Origin: Cryomorphaceae bacterium
Lineage (GTDB): Bacteria; Bacteroidota; Bacteroidia; Flavobacteriales_D; Crocinitomicaceae
Direction of reading: 5' to 3'
Length of the DNA stretch: 64,000 bases
Assembly (NCBI GenBank): GCA_027485415.1
Contig: JAIXRC010000133.1
Coordinates: forward strand, 25,613 to 89,612
Shown: piece by piece, positions 20,381 through 31,304 of the stretch
Position numbering within the stretch: position 1 is the stretch's first letter
Layout: the number at the start of each line of letters is the position of its first letter
The notes under the pieces: model-generated
Told to the model about the DNA's origin: nothing
What the model saw: the letters and a program-made list of their open reading frames with translations, nothing else
The model's database searches: none
Program-made: the position numbers and the translations under genes

Positions 20381-22393
20381 TTATTTATAGTTTCGTGCTG
20401 CGATTTTAATGAATTCATAGTCCAGCTTTTCTTCGTGTAAAGCAGCTTTACTGGCATCTGGTCCCGTATATTCCCAAGCCGCTACCATTTTGTAGCGCTC
20501 GTCGTTTCGCAGGGTTTCTCCTTCGTTGTCTTGATATTCCTCTCTAAAATGACCTCCACACGATTCGTTTCGGTTCAATGCATCCACCGCCATCAATTGG
20601 CCTAACTCTAAGAAATCAGCCACACGAAGCGCTTTTTCTAGTTCAGGGTTCAATTCGTTGGCATCGCCTGGAACTTGTACGTTTCGGTAAAATTCTTCGC
20701 GCAACGCAGCAATTTCCTCTATCGCTTGTTTAAGTCCCTCCTCATTTCGCCCCATCCCTACTTTGTTCCACATGATTAAACCGAGTTTTTTGTGGAAATA
20801 GTCCACGGAACGGGAACCTTCTTTATTTAGGAACATCTGAATGCGTTCGTTGACTTCTTTTTCTGCAGCCTCGAATTCGGGCGCATCCGTAGAAATTTTC
20901 CCGGTACGAATATCATCGGCCAAGTAATTTGAGATGGTGTAAGGCAACACGAAATATCCATCAGCTAAGCCCTGCATCAACGCCGAGGCGCCAAGTCGGT
21001 TTGCTCCGTGGTCGGAGAAATTAGCTTCCCCGGTTACAAAACATCCGGGAATGGTACTTTGCAAGTTGTAATCCACCCACACGCCGCCCATGGTGTAATG
21101 CACGGCAGGATAAATCTTCATTGGGGTTTCGTACGGATTTTCGTCAGTGATTTTCTCGTACATCGCGAAAAGGTTTCCGTACTTTTCTTCAATCCACTTT
21201 TTTCCTAGCGCTAGGATGGTTTCTTTCGAAGGATTATGGTCTCCTTTAGCATAGGCAGCTTGTTTCCCTTTGCTTTGAATTTCCGAAGAAAAATCCAAGT
21301 AGACTCCTTCATTGGTGTCGTTAGCTTCAATGCCATATCCGGCGTCGCAACGCTCTTTAGCGGCCCGAGAAGCAACATCTCGAGGAACTAAGTTACCAAA
21401 AGCAGGATAGCGGCGCTCTAAGAAATAGTCACGGTCGTCTTCGGCAATTTGAGTAGGTTTTAAACGGCCTTCACGTATGGCCTCTGCATCTTCCTTTTTC
21501 TTCGGCACCCAAATACGTCCTGAATTACGTAGGGACTCCGACATCAAGGTTAATTTCGATTGATTGGTCCCGTGCACCGGGATGCATGTAGGGTGAATTT
21601 GCACAAAACACGGATTGGCAAAATAGGCGCCTCTTTTGTGCACCTTCCATCCCGCCGAAACATTACTTCCCATTGCATTCGTGGAAAGGAAGTACACATT
21701 TCCGTAACCTCCCGAAGCAATGACCACAGCGTGGGCGCTGTGCCGTTCAATTTCTCCAGTGATAAGATTCCGGGCAATAATCCCTCGGGCCTTTCCATCG
21801 ATGACCACCAAGTCCATCATTTCATGACGGTTGTACATCGTTACCCTTCCTTGTCCAATTTGACGTGAAAGTGCGGAATACGCTCCCAACAACAATTGCT
21901 GTCCTGTTTGACCCGCAGCATAAAATGTTCGTTGAACTTGGGTTCCTCCGAAAGAACGGTTGTCCAGTAAACCTCCGTATTCCCTTGCGAAGGGAACCCC
22001 CTGAGCAACGCATTGATCGATAATGTTGCCCGAAACTTCCGCCAAACGATAAACGTTTGCTTCTCGAGCTCGGTAGTCTCCTCCTTTAATGGTATCATAA
22101 AATAAGCGATAAACAGAATCGCCGTCGTTTTGGTAATTTTTCGCAGCGTTGATTCCTCCTTGCGCCGCAATGGAGTGTGCTCTGCGCGGCGAATCTTGGA
22201 AACAAAAAGCTTTTACGTTGTACCCCATTTCCCCAAGGGAAGCGGCGGCAGAAGCCCCGGCCAATCCTGTTCCAACAACGATTACATCGATTTTTGGACG
22301 GTTATTGGGCGCCACCAATTTCATGTGGTTTTTGTGGTTGGTCCACTTTTCAGCTAAGGGGCCTTCCGGTATTTTAGCGTCTAATTTTGACAT
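20381..22393 (-). CDS. sdhA: Succinate dehydrogenase/fumarate reductase flavoprotein subunit
   Basis: [35 protein letters not shown]-His motif. Confidence 0.97.
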   Translation of the reverse strand: MSKLDAKIPEGPLAEKWTNHKNHMKLVAPNNRPKIDVIVVGTGLAGASAAASLGEMGYNVKAFCFQDSPRRAHSIAAQGGINAAKNYQNDGDSVYRLFYDTIKGGDYRAREANVYRLAEVSGNIIDQCVAQGVPFAREYGGLLDNRSFGGTQVQRTFYAAGQTGQQLLLGAYSALSRQIGQGRVTMYNRHEMMDLVVIDGKARGIIARNLITGEIERHSAHAVVIASGGYGNVYFLSTNAMGSNVSAGWKVHKRGAYFANPCFVQIHPTCIPVHGTNQSKLTLMSESLRNSGRIWVPKKKEDAEAIREGRLKPTQIAEDDRDYFLERRYPAFGNLVPRDVASRAAKERCDAGYGIEANDTNEGVYLDFSSEIQSKGKQAAYAKGDHNPSKETILALGKKWIEEKYGNLFAMYEKITDENPYETPMKIYPAVHYTMGGVWVDYNLQSTIPGCFVTGEANFSDHGANRLGASALMQGLADGYFVLPYTISNYLADDIRTGKISTDAPEFEAAEKEVNERIQMFLNKEGSRSVDYFHKKLGLIMWNKVGMGRNEEGLKQAIEEIAALREEFYRNVQVPGDANELNPELEKALRVADFLELGQLMAVDALNRNESCGGHFREEYQDNEGETLRNDERYKMVAAWEYTGPDASKAALHEEKLDYEFIKIAARNYK

Positions 22394-22411
22394 CGTGATG
22401 AGATTAAATCG

Positions 22412-23362
22412 TTATTTCAAATAAATTAAAACGGTGATAAGGGCAAACAATCCGGGTACAAGTACAGCGAACAGTTTTCCTGCATTGTGGATTAGTGGGG
22501 TGTAACGCTTGTGGTTCAGACCGAGGGACTGAAATCCCGAGGCGAAACCGTGCCACAAGTGAAATGCTAAAGCGCCCATAGAAAAGACATACAAAAGCAT
22601 ATACATCATGGCTAATTCGTTTTTCTTAGGGTTAAAGAAGTCCATAACCACGGTGTGCAAGTCTTTATATCCTTCGTCTATAAATTCGTTGTTTTTTATG
22701 CGATTTTGTTTTTTAATATCTTCGATTTGTTGCGGCGTTATTGCTTGCCCAGCTTGTTCAGCTTGAGCAATCGATTGATTCAGACGTTGTTCAAGCTGAA
22801 GGTTTATTTTTTTTGCACTGTAAACAAGTTTATTTCCTTCAATTTCGCCCATTTCCCGTATTACTTTTACGGAAGGTTCTTTTCTGTGTACGGTGTAAAA
22901 CAACGTATCTTTCGCGGTTTCTGAATAGTATGTATGAAGGGGAATTTCTTCTGTAATCTTGGCTTTCCACCAAAAATTAGCCATGTGCGTGACAATGAAA
23001 ACAAGTATCAAAGTTCCCAAAACTGCCATGTAGCGCGAGGGCAGTGCGCTGTTGGCTCCCGGCTTACTGTAGGCATAGCCCTGAGGACGAGCTTTTTTGT
23101 TTTGATAGGTAAGGTAAAACCCCTGGAACGCGTGGAAAATGATCGAAAAATACGTCACGTACGAAAGCACTTTGATAAAAGGATTGTGTGCCATGAAATA
23201 GGCGTATTCATTGAAGGCTCTTCGTCCTTCTTCACCGGTTTTTAGGATTAATTGCATGTTTCCGGCGAGGTGACCAATTAAAAAAGTGCAAAGGAATAAT
23301 CCGGTTAAAGCCATCCATACTTTTTTGACAATGGATGAGGTGAGAATGGTTTTTATCGACAT
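22412..23362 (-). CDS. sdhC: Succinate dehydrogenase cytochrome b subunit
   Basis: 316-aa membrane protein, GLFLCTFLIGHLAGNMQL; heads sdhCAB. Confidence 0.93.
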   Translation of the reverse strand: MSIKTILTSSIVKKVWMALTGLFLCTFLIGHLAGNMQLILKTGEEGRRAFNEYAYFMAHNPFIKVLSYVTYFSIIFHAFQGFYLTYQNKKARPQGYAYSKPGANSALPSRYMAVLGTLILVFIVTHMANFWWKAKITEEIPLHTYYSETAKDTLFYTVHRKEPSVKVIREMGEIEGNKLVYSAKKINLQLEQRLNQSIAQAEQAGQAITPQQIEDIKKQNRIKNNEFIDEGYKDLHTVVMDFFNPKKNELAMMYMLLYVFSMGALAFHLWHGFASGFQSLGLNHKRYTPLIHNAGKLFAVLVPGLFALITVLIYLK

Positions 23363-23436
23363 GGGTTAAATTTTAACAATGCAAAGGTAAGGCTATCAAC
23401 AAATAAAACCGCGGACGGTTTTTATTTAGAATGATT

Positions 23437-24330
23437 TTAGATAAACAACGAAGACCCTTGTTCAGTAACGGTTAATCGGACTGATTTCCCCAAGATAAGT
23501 GCCTGATTATCATCGATGTGACCTGCAGGAAACCCGAAAGCTACAGGGATGTTTAAGTTACCGACTTGCTCCACGACCAATTCCTCTAGGGTTTTACCGA
23601 ACGGCACGTCCGTGTCTTCCATGTCCGTAAAGCCTCCAAGAATCAGCCCTTTAATTTTACTAAAGGCTCCCGCCATCCGCAAGGCGTATAACATGCGGTC
23701 TATTTTATATAGGTGTTCTCCCACGTCTTCTAAAAACAAAATTTTGTCGTGAAAATCGTAACACAGTGGCGTTCCTAATTGGCTGTAGACCAAGGTCATG
23801 TTGCCACCGATTAGCGCTCCCGAACATTCCCCCAGTTGGTTATGGGGGTGTTTTGGTCCATTTACAGCAAAGGGCTTCCCAAACAAAGCGTTTTTCAAGC
23901 TGGACAGCGCACTTTCGCTGCCTGTGGTAAATCCCAAGGGCATGATTCCATGAATGCTCTGAAACCCTTCTTGTTGAATTTTTTGATGGAACAGGGTGAC
24001 ATCACTGAAGCCAATAACCCACTTAGGACGTTGTCGAAAACGATCCCATGAAAGGTGCTCAATAAGACGAACGCAGCCATAACCTCCTCGGGCACACAAA
24101 ATGGCGGCAAACTCCGGAGCATCGAGTCCTTTTTGAAAGTCAGCGAGCCGTTCTTGGTCCGTCCCTGAAAAATAATGATAACGGCCTAGGCAATGGTCGG
24201 CGATTTCAACAGCTAATCCCCAACTTTCGATCATTTCTTTAGCCGCATAAACGGTGGACTCTTCAATGGCTTTTGCCGGTGCGGTAAGGTAAATGGCTTC
24301 TCCAGCGGTTAAAAAAGGAGGGGCAATCAT
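23437..24330 (-). CDS. ldcA: LD-carboxypeptidase (S66 family)
   Basis: ICARGGYGCVRLIEHL; GFSDVTLFH; SGALIGGNMTLV. Confidence 0.92.
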   Translation of the reverse strand: MIAPPFLTAGEAIYLTAPAKAIEESTVYAAKEMIESWGLAVEIADHCLGRYHYFSGTDQERLADFQKGLDAPEFAAILCARGGYGCVRLIEHLSWDRFRQRPKWVIGFSDVTLFHQKIQQEGFQSIHGIMPLGFTTGSESALSSLKNALFGKPFAVNGPKHPHNQLGECSGALIGGNMTLVYSQLGTPLCYDFHDKILFLEDVGEHLYKIDRMLYALRMAGAFSKIKGLILGGFTDMEDTDVPFGKTLEELVVEQVGNLNIPVAFGFPAGHIDDNQALILGKSVRLTVTEQGSSLFI

Positions 24331-25004
24331 GGTTGAGCGATAATGAGGTGTTGAGCAAGTATTAAATCCAAGGGAGTCGTGATTTTGATGTTTTCATCGT
24401 TGCCAGGAATCAGCCCAACCTTTTTGCCGATCCGTTCCACAAGGCTTGCATCGTCGGTAAGGTTCGGGTCAAATTCAAGTCGATAGGCTGCGTGTAAAAT
24501 CTCTGTTGGAAAACATTGAGGGGTTTGTACGCTCAGGTATTCACTCCGTGGAACCGCCTCGCTGCCGTTTAGCGTTGTTTTTCGAAGGGAATCCCTCAAA
24601 GGAACGACAGGAACAACGCCGTCGTTCGATGCGATAGCCGCTTGGATTCTTTCCACGGTTTCTCGCGAAACGAAAGGCCGAACGGCATCGTGAACCCCGG
24701 TCCAAGGCGTATCCACTAAGGCAAGCGCGTTTTTAACGGAGTCGTAGCGCTCTTGGCCCCCATCCACCAGCACGCAGCGCTTTTCCAACGAAAACCCTCG
24801 AAGGTGCGCGTGCATATAGTCCCTCCACGAAGGATCCATGGGAATGATGAATTTAGGTTCTTCAAAATATCGATCTAAGGCAAGTAAGGTGTGCAACAGG
24901 ATCGGTTTTTCTTGAATTTCCAAGTATTGTTTGGGGCGGTCTGCCCCCATGCGCGAACCAACGCCTCCAGAAGGAACAATAAGCGTCCAAGGATTCATGC
25001 TCAA
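24327..25004 (-). CDS. ispD: 2-C-methyl-D-erythritol 4-phosphate cytidylyltransferase
   Basis: VPSGGVGSRMGADRPKQYLE; VHDAVRPFVS. Confidence 0.95.
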   Translation of the reverse strand: MSMNPWTLIVPSGGVGSRMGADRPKQYLEIQEKPILLHTLLALDRYFEEPKFIIPMDPSWRDYMHAHLRGFSLEKRCVLVDGGQERYDSVKNALALVDTPWTGVHDAVRPFVSRETVERIQAAIASNDGVVPVVPLRDSLRKTTLNGSEAVPRSEYLSVQTPQCFPTEILHAAYRLEFDPNLTDDASLVERIGKKVGLIPGNDENIKITTPLDLILAQHLIIAQP

Positions 25005-25066
25005 AAATAAGCATATTCTTTCATCAATTCTCTGCGGACCTTAAGCAGGAATATCCTTCCTTTTCC

Positions 25067-25074
25067 TACCTTTG
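25067..25074 (+). promoter_or_regulatory. -7 element TACCTTTG upstream of cysS
   Basis: TAnnTTTG match 17 nt before ATG. Confidence 0.45.
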
Positions 25075-25090
25075 CTTTATTAATTAAAGC

Positions 25091-26554
25091 ATGACTCCCA
25101 ATAAAACTTTGCACTTATATAACAGCCTAAGCGGGAAAAAAGAACCGTTTGTTCCTCTGCACGAAGGTCGCGTGGGAATGTACGTTTGCGGCCCCACCTT
25201 GTACAGCGAGCCGCACATGGGCAACATGCGCACCTTTATCAATTTTGACTTCATTTACCGTTGCCTTTTGCATTTTGGCTATCAGGTGAAATATGTTCGA
25301 AACATTACCGATGCAGGACATATCACCAACAGCGCAGGTCAAGAAGTGGATAGCATCGGAAGCGCCGCCCGATTAGAGCAAGTTCAGTCCCTTGAAATTG
25401 TCTACAAATACAATGTTAAATTTCAGGAACTACAACGGCTATACAACTTGCTACCACCCAACATTGAACCCACCGCAACAGCCCATATACAGGAACAAAT
25501 AGAGGTTATCGAACAAATTTTGGAAAATGGATTTGCTTACGTTGAAAACGGTTCGGTGTACTTCGACGTTAAAGCGTATTTGCAGCATTTTCCATATGGA
25601 GAACTTAGCGGCAGAAAAGTGGAAGAACTGGAACATGAAACCCGAGCGCTGAATGCTCAAGAAGAAAAACGTTTTTTCGCCGACTTCGCCCTTTGGAAAA
25701 AAGCCCATCCCGACGATATGCAAGTTTGGCGAAGCCCCTGGGGTAATGGCAATCCTGGTTGGCACATTGAATGCACGGCAATGTCGACGAAATACCTGGG
25801 AAAACAATTCGACATTCACGGAGGAGGCATGGATTTAAAGTTTCCTCACCACGAAGACGAAATCGCACAGAATTGTGGCTCTTTTGGTTGCAATCCCGCG
25901 CGTTATTGGTTGCATGCCAACATGCTGAACGTCAACGGACAGAAAATGAGTAAGTCTTTTGGCAACTATTTCTTACCCAAGGAAATTGTGGAAGGATCCT
26001 CTCCCTTGTTCAGCAAGCCTTACGCAGCCTCGGTGGTGCGGTTTTTCATGCTCCAAGCCCATTATCGCAGCACGCTCGACATCACCGAAGAAGCCTTGAA
26101 CGCCTCTGAAAAAGGATTTGAGCGGCTCATGGAAGGTCTTTCTCTATTGGACAAGATCAGCCCGAGCAACGAATCAAGTTTTTCTGTAGAAGACTGGAAA
26201 CAAAGCGCAGAAGCGGCCTTATTGGACGATTTTAATGCCCCCATCTTAATTGCAAACCTCTTTGAGGCCGTAAAACAAATTCACGCGCTCAATGAGGGTA
26301 AGGCTCAACTCAACGAATCGGACCTGTCTTTGTTTAGGGACACTCTTGCGCAATTAACGTTTGACGTATTAGGTGTTGAGCCAATCGAAAACCAAGGAAA
26401 CGCTCGATTGGATGGCGTTATGGAGGTTGTAATGGCCTTGCGTCAAAAAGCCCGAGAGCAAAAAGATTGGGCAACTTCTGACATGATTCGTGACGGACTT
26501 GCTAAAGCCGGGATTCAAATCAAAGACGGTAAAGAAGGAACTTCATGGGGGTAA
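25091..26554 (+). CDS. cysS: Cysteine--tRNA ligase
   Basis: YVCGPTLYSEPHMGN; WHIECTAMS; KMSKSFGN. Confidence 0.98.
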   Translation: MTPNKTLHLYNSLSGKKEPFVPLHEGRVGMYVCGPTLYSEPHMGNMRTFINFDFIYRCLLHFGYQVKYVRNITDAGHITNSAGQEVDSIGSAARLEQVQSLEIVYKYNVKFQELQRLYNLLPPNIEPTATAHIQEQIEVIEQILENGFAYVENGSVYFDVKAYLQHFPYGELSGRKVEELEHETRALNAQEEKRFFADFALWKKAHPDDMQVWRSPWGNGNPGWHIECTAMSTKYLGKQFDIHGGGMDLKFPHHEDEIAQNCGSFGCNPARYWLHANMLNVNGQKMSKSFGNYFLPKEIVEGSSPLFSKPYAASVVRFFMLQAHYRSTLDITEEALNASEKGFERLMEGLSLLDKISPSNESSFSVEDWKQSAEAALLDDFNAPILIANLFEAVKQIHALNEGKAQLNESDLSLFRDTLAQLTFDVLGVEPIENQGNARLDGVMEVVMALRQKAREQKDWATSDMIRDGLAKAGIQIKDGKEGTSWG

Positions 26555-26555
26555 T

Positions 26556-27080
26556 ATGGCATTAATAAAAGCTTGCAGGGGCCACGAACCCTCTTTTGGA
26601 AACAACTGCTATTTAGCAGAAAACGCCACCGTTGTTGGAGATGTTATCATGGGCGACGATTGTTCCGTTTGGTTCAATGCGGTCGTTCGTGGCGATGTGA
26701 ATTCTATCCGCATCGGCAACCAAGTCAACATACAAGACGGTGCCGTGTTGCATTGCACCTACGAGAAGACGACCTTAACCTTGGGCAATGCCGTATCCGT
26801 TGGTCATAATGCCTTGGTGCATGGCTGTACCGTTGAAAACGAAGTGCTGATTGGCATGGGGGCGATCGTAATGGACCATTGTTATATTGAATCCAATTGC
26901 ATTATTGCAGCGGGCGCAGTGCTTTTAGAAGGAACACGGGTTCAATCCTGGAGTGTTTATGCAGGCGTGCCTGCAAAAAAGGTAAAAACGTTAAGTCCTG
27001 AGTTGTTTGCTGGGGAAGTTCAACGAATCAGTAAAAACTACATGCTCTATGCTAGCTGGTTTAAGGACGAAAGCCAATAA
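26556..27080 (+). CDS. Gamma carbonic anhydrase family protein (hexapeptide repeats)
   Basis: Left-handed beta-helix hexapeptides; VGHNALVHGC; start at 26556. Confidence 0.92.
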   Translation: MALIKACRGHEPSFGNNCYLAENATVVGDVIMGDDCSVWFNAVVRGDVNSIRIGNQVNIQDGAVLHCTYEKTTLTLGNAVSVGHNALVHGCTVENEVLIGMGAIVMDHCYIESNCIIAAGAVLLEGTRVQSWSVYAGVPAKKVKTLSPELFAGEVQRISKNYMLYASWFKDESQ

Positions 27081-27117
27081 GCCAAAAATTTTGTTACTTT
27101 GTAGAAATTTAAAGCCC

Positions 27118-27555
27118 ATGCGCAACAGTTTGCTGATCCTTGCCGCCGCTTTTCTCCTGTTCGGTTGTAAAAAGTACCCTAATGGAGGCTTCCGAAAAAT
27201 GGCGAAAAACAACATTTATGGTACTTGGAAATTGACCGAGTACTATCTGAATGGTTTCGAATATTCCGATACAGTCATCGTAGTGAATTTACGAGAAACC
27301 TTCAACGAAGGGGGAACTTTTTCGCGGTCGTACATCGATGCGGCGGGAACCTACCACGCGTGCGACGGCGGTTACGATATTGCTGCGGAGCGTACCATCC
27401 TCAAAATTTTCCCAGACAGCACCTATCAGATTACCCCATCGGCAACCGTAATGTCCACCAACTTTTACATCAACCGCCTTACGAAAAAGGACTTGTGGTA
27501 TTCTTTTCAAACCGGTAAAAGCCTACATCAACTGCGCTTTACCAAAATTAAATAG
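27118..27555 (+). CDS. Small lipoprotein (lipocalin-like size)
   Basis: MRNSLLILAAAFLLFGCKKYPNGG lipobox; IYGTWKLTEYYLNG; start re-assigned from 27007. Confidence 0.75.
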   Translation: MRNSLLILAAAFLLFGCKKYPNGGFRKMAKNNIYGTWKLTEYYLNGFEYSDTVIVVNLRETFNEGGTFSRSYIDAAGTYHACDGGYDIAAERTILKIFPDSTYQITPSATVMSTNFYINRLTKKDLWYSFQTGKSLHQLRFTKIK

Positions 27556-27558
27556 GTC

Positions 27559-28854
27559 ATGAAGTACCATCTTATTGACCGTGAACTCTTTGTCCTAAAT
27601 CGCGCGAAGTTCACGGCCTCCATGGAGCAAAAAACGTTGGCGGTATTCAATTCCAACGACATTTATCCCATTAGCGCGGATGGAACCATGCCCTTTCAGC
27701 AGCATCGGGATATATTTTACCTGTCCGGCGTAGATCAAGAAGAGTCAATGTTGGTTCTATTTCCTGCGGCGAGTAACCCGGCCCATCGAGAAATGCTATT
27801 TCTTCGGGAAACCAATGAAACCATTGCGATTTGGGAAGGTGAGAAACTAACCAAAGCGAAAGCCTTTGAAACTTCGGGAATAAAAACCGTGTATTGGTTG
27901 AATCAATTCCCGACCATTTTTAAGCAATTAATGGCCGAAGCGCAAGGGATTTATTTAAACACCAACGAACACCTTCGAGCCAACACGGAAGTTGAAACCC
28001 GTGAAGACCGATTTATTAAGCAAGTCAAAACGGATTACCCGGCCCATCAGGTGTATAAATCGGCGCCGATTTTGCATAAAATTCGTTCGATTAAAGAATC
28101 GGTGGAATTAGCCTTGATGCAGACGGCGTGCGACATTACAGATAAAGGATTCCGACGGGTATTGGATTTTGTCAAACCAGGCGTTTGGGAATATGAAATA
28201 GAAGCCGAGTTCGCCCATGAATTCTTGAGAAACCGTTCCCAAGGCTTTGCCTACACGCCCATCATTGCTTCTGGCAAAAATGCTTGTGTATTGCATTATA
28301 TTGAAAACAATAAGCAATGCCAGGATAGTGATATAATCCTCTTGGATGTAGGGGCGGAATACGCGAATTATTCCTCGGATTTAACGCGCTGTATTCCTGT
28401 GAACGGAAGGTTTACCCCCCGTCAAAAAGCGGTGTACAACGCGGTACTTCACGTGAAAAAAGAAGCCACGAAATTATTAGTGCCAGGCACCATCATGGCG
28501 GAATACCACAAGCAGGTTGGGAACTTAATGGAAGAGCAATTGGTGAACTTGGGGTTGATTTCAATGGATGACATCAAAAATCAAGATGCCGCATGGCCGG
28601 CGTACAAGAAATATTTCATGCATGGAACATCGCATTTCCTGGGCTTAGACACCCACGATGTGGGCCTCTGGCATGAACCAATTCAAGCAAACATGGTGTT
28701 TACCGTGGAGCCCGGGATTTACATTCCCGAAGAAGGGCTGGGCATTCGCCTAGAAGATGACGTGGTGGTTCAGGCCAGCGGGGAGCCACACAATTTGATG
28801 CGCAACATTCCCTTAGAAGCGGAGGAAATCGAGGAGTTGATGAACCGTGGCTAA
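27559..28854 (+). CDS. pepP: Xaa-Pro aminopeptidase (M24B)
   Basis: LLDVGAEYANYSSDLTRCIPVNGRFT; HGTSHFLGLDTHDVG; VEPGIYIPEEG. Confidence 0.95.
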   Translation: MKYHLIDRELFVLNRAKFTASMEQKTLAVFNSNDIYPISADGTMPFQQHRDIFYLSGVDQEESMLVLFPAASNPAHREMLFLRETNETIAIWEGEKLTKAKAFETSGIKTVYWLNQFPTIFKQLMAEAQGIYLNTNEHLRANTEVETREDRFIKQVKTDYPAHQVYKSAPILHKIRSIKESVELALMQTACDITDKGFRRVLDFVKPGVWEYEIEAEFAHEFLRNRSQGFAYTPIIASGKNACVLHYIENNKQCQDSDIILLDVGAEYANYSSDLTRCIPVNGRFTPRQKAVYNAVLHVKKEATKLLVPGTIMAEYHKQVGNLMEEQLVNLGLISMDDIKNQDAAWPAYKKYFMHGTSHFLGLDTHDVGLWHEPIQANMVFTVEPGIYIPEEGLGIRLEDDVVVQASGEPHNLMRNIPLEAEEIEELMNRG

Positions 28855-29626
28855 GGGGCTGCATTACGAATTATTCGGCGAAGGACCGCTCACGGTTTTT
28901 TTGCATGGGTTTTTAGAGTCTTCCACCATGTGGGAACCTCTGAATTTGGCCGAACTTCCAGGAACCAAGCTACTTATCGACCTTCCGGGCCATGGAAAAT
29001 CTCCTTTGTCTAATCCCAGCGAGATTCCATCCGTGAAGTTCATGGCCGATGAGGTAGGGCGAGTACTTACCTTGTTAAAGATCGACGCCTACCGTTTGAT
29101 TGGACACAGCATGGGCGGTTATGTCGCCTTGGAGTTATTTGCCAATACCCCAAAAGGCATCTCAAAGCCAAGCCATGTTACCTTATTAAATTCGAATTGT
29201 TGGTCCGACAGCGAGGCCAAACAAGGGGATCGCCTGCGGGTAGCCCGAATCGCATATACCGGTAAGGAACTTTTTATTAATGAAGCTATTCCTAACTTAT
29301 TTGCACAGCCAGAGGCTTATCAAAAGGAAATAGCGGCCTTGAAACAAGAGGCGAAGGCCATGACCTCGGAAGCGATTGCCTATGCGGCCTTGGCTATGCG
29401 CACACGCAGGGATTACACGTCGTGGGTAATGGAAAACCCGAGTAAGGTTCGATTCATTCACGGAGCGCTCGACCGTTTGGTGAGCGTTGAGGAGTTGCAC
29501 CAACGCTTAAGGCCCGCAGCAGGACAAGCGGCACCAGAGATTATCATCCTCCCCAACGCGGGTCACATGGCCCACTGGGAAGCCACGGCGGAGGTGGTGA
29601 GGGGGGGTAATACATTTTCCCAATAG
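28847..29626 (+). CDS. Alpha/beta hydrolase
   Basis: FLHGFLESSTMW; IGHSMGGYVAL nucleophile elbow; HMAHWE catalytic His; GTG start overlapping pepP. Confidence 0.88.
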   Translation: MAKGLHYELFGEGPLTVFLHGFLESSTMWEPLNLAELPGTKLLIDLPGHGKSPLSNPSEIPSVKFMADEVGRVLTLLKIDAYRLIGHSMGGYVALELFANTPKGISKPSHVTLLNSNCWSDSEAKQGDRLRVARIAYTGKELFINEAIPNLFAQPEAYQKEIAALKQEAKAMTSEAIAYAALAMRTRRDYTSWVMENPSKVRFIHGALDRLVSVEELHQRLRPAAGQAAPEIIILPNAGHMAHWEATAEVVRGGNTFSQ

Positions 29627-29655
29627 CAGATGCGTATTCATCAAATGCATTTGCA

Positions 29656-31263
29656 CTATTTTCCGCAAACTTTGGAGCACTTCATTGAGCAAAAAGGATA
29701 TTGGTTCCTGAGAAAACTGTAAAAAGATGGGTACGCTTTTTTTAATAATTCACCCCCGACGTCATAAATACCTAAACTAAAATCAAGCAATAGTTCACTT
29801 AACTCTTCGCCTTGTTCACTCGTGGCATTATATACTCCATTGATAATGGATTTACAGCAGCGGCATTTGTAAGATTTTGACATTTCCGTTTTTGATAGGC
29901 TAGAAGAAGGTTTAGGCGTTAAATCTTCGGTTCGGCCATCTTTATACGCCATTATTTTAGTTTTAAGCGTTCCATCCTCATTATAAGAATATATTTCTCC
30001 AATCAAATGAGATTCAGCTAAGGAGTTCGTATCAATTTTTCCTTTATGCTGTATATTTCCATTCTTGTAGTAAGAAGTAAAGGGGCCATGTTGTTGGCCA
30101 TTCTTAAAAACCGCTTCAAATTGAATTTTCCCATTTTCAAAGAAAAGCTTCGAAACACCGTCTTTATTTCCTTTCGTATATGTGCTTAGTTCTTTTGTGT
30201 TTCCGTTTTCATAAAGTGTTGTCGCTAAACCATTTAACAGGCCGTTATTGTATAAAACAGTCATTTCTAATTTTCCAGAATCATAATATAATTTCCTTTC
30301 TCCATCAAAAACTTCATTCTTAAAATAAGATTCTTCCGTTAAAATTCCAACATTATTGTAATCTTTAAATATTCCATTACGTTTTCCTTTTAGGAAGTTT
30401 GATTCTTGGCTTATTTTTCCATTATCAAGATAGATTATCCAAAGCCCATCCCTACCGTTAAGGGGCAAACCGGATGCTTCCGAAATATCTGTCCCGTCGC
30501 CTAAAACATATGAACCTTTTGCCTGAACATTACCATTTGAATAATAATAAGTCCAAGCCCCATTGTATAATCCATTTAGGAACGAACCTTCTGATTTAAG
30601 CCTACCATTGTTAAAGTACGATTTATAGGAGCCGGTTTTGATCAAATTAACCTGTTCATATTGCTCGGCAATTTTTGGGGTCACCACCGGTTTTGCCTCT
30701 TCATTTTTTAATTTGTCATGTGTGAGTTCTATACGTATTTTCTGAAGTCTGACATATGATGCTAAATTTTTCCATGAGGTTTGCTTGTATATAAAATCAT
30801 CTATCAATATTTTTTGCTTTTCGTTTAATTTATTTGCTTGTTTTTTTTCTTCAAGCTTTTGAAGTTTTTTATCTCCCCCGATTTCATTATTGATGTAAGA
30901 TATAAGTTCGTTATATGCCGACAAGGAGTCTTTGATTAACGAGTTTAATTTATTATTTTCAATGACAATTTCTTGGTTTAATCGCCTGATTTCCGAAGTG
31001 TCTTTGTAGTTTGATTTTTTGAAAGCGTAATCTAAAAAGTACTTGGTAAACCATCCGCTCGGAACACCTTTTTCAACACTATATCTTGTTTCAATTTGAT
31101 CCTGACTCAAAGTAATTACCTCACCGGTGTACACGGCATCGCCGTAATACCAAAGGTTATCTTTTTTAGTTAGGGCATTTTGGAAATAGACACTTTGACT
31201 GAAGGCTAATGGCAGGATTATAAACTGAGTAAATAAAGCGTAGAGAAATTGTTTTTTAAACAT
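29656..31263 (-). CDS. Secreted MORN/YwqK-repeat protein with cysteine-rich C-terminus
   Basis: Signal peptide MFKKQFLYALFTQFIILPLAFSQ; many ~23-aa repeats (YY.NG.....G.F.NG..nG.w); tail CRCC...CSMKCSKVC. Confidence 0.85.
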   Translation of the reverse strand: MFKKQFLYALFTQFIILPLAFSQSVYFQNALTKKDNLWYYGDAVYTGEVITLSQDQIETRYSVEKGVPSGWFTKYFLDYAFKKSNYKDTSEIRRLNQEIVIENNKLNSLIKDSLSAYNELISYINNEIGGDKKLQKLEEKKQANKLNEKQKILIDDFIYKQTSWKNLASYVRLQKIRIELTHDKLKNEEAKPVVTPKIAEQYEQVNLIKTGSYKSYFNNGRLKSEGSFLNGLYNGAWTYYYSNGNVQAKGSYVLGDGTDISEASGLPLNGRDGLWIIYLDNGKISQESNFLKGKRNGIFKDYNNVGILTEESYFKNEVFDGERKLYYDSGKLEMTVLYNNGLLNGLATTLYENGNTKELSTYTKGNKDGVSKLFFENGKIQFEAVFKNGQQHGPFTSYYKNGNIQHKGKIDTNSLAESHLIGEIYSYNEDGTLKTKIMAYKDGRTEDLTPKPSSSLSKTEMSKSYKCRCCKSIINGVYNATSEQGEELSELLLDFSLGIYDVGGELLKKAYPSFYSFLRNQYPFCSMKCSKVCGK

Positions 31264-31304
31264 GATTGAATGAGAATATTAAAAATGACATTTAAAAAGT
31301 TAAG

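Noticed and set aside
25755-25780. Sigma-54-like sequence TTGGCAC...TGCA
   Set aside because: Inside cysS coding sequence, wrong spacing/GC element; no gene start follows.
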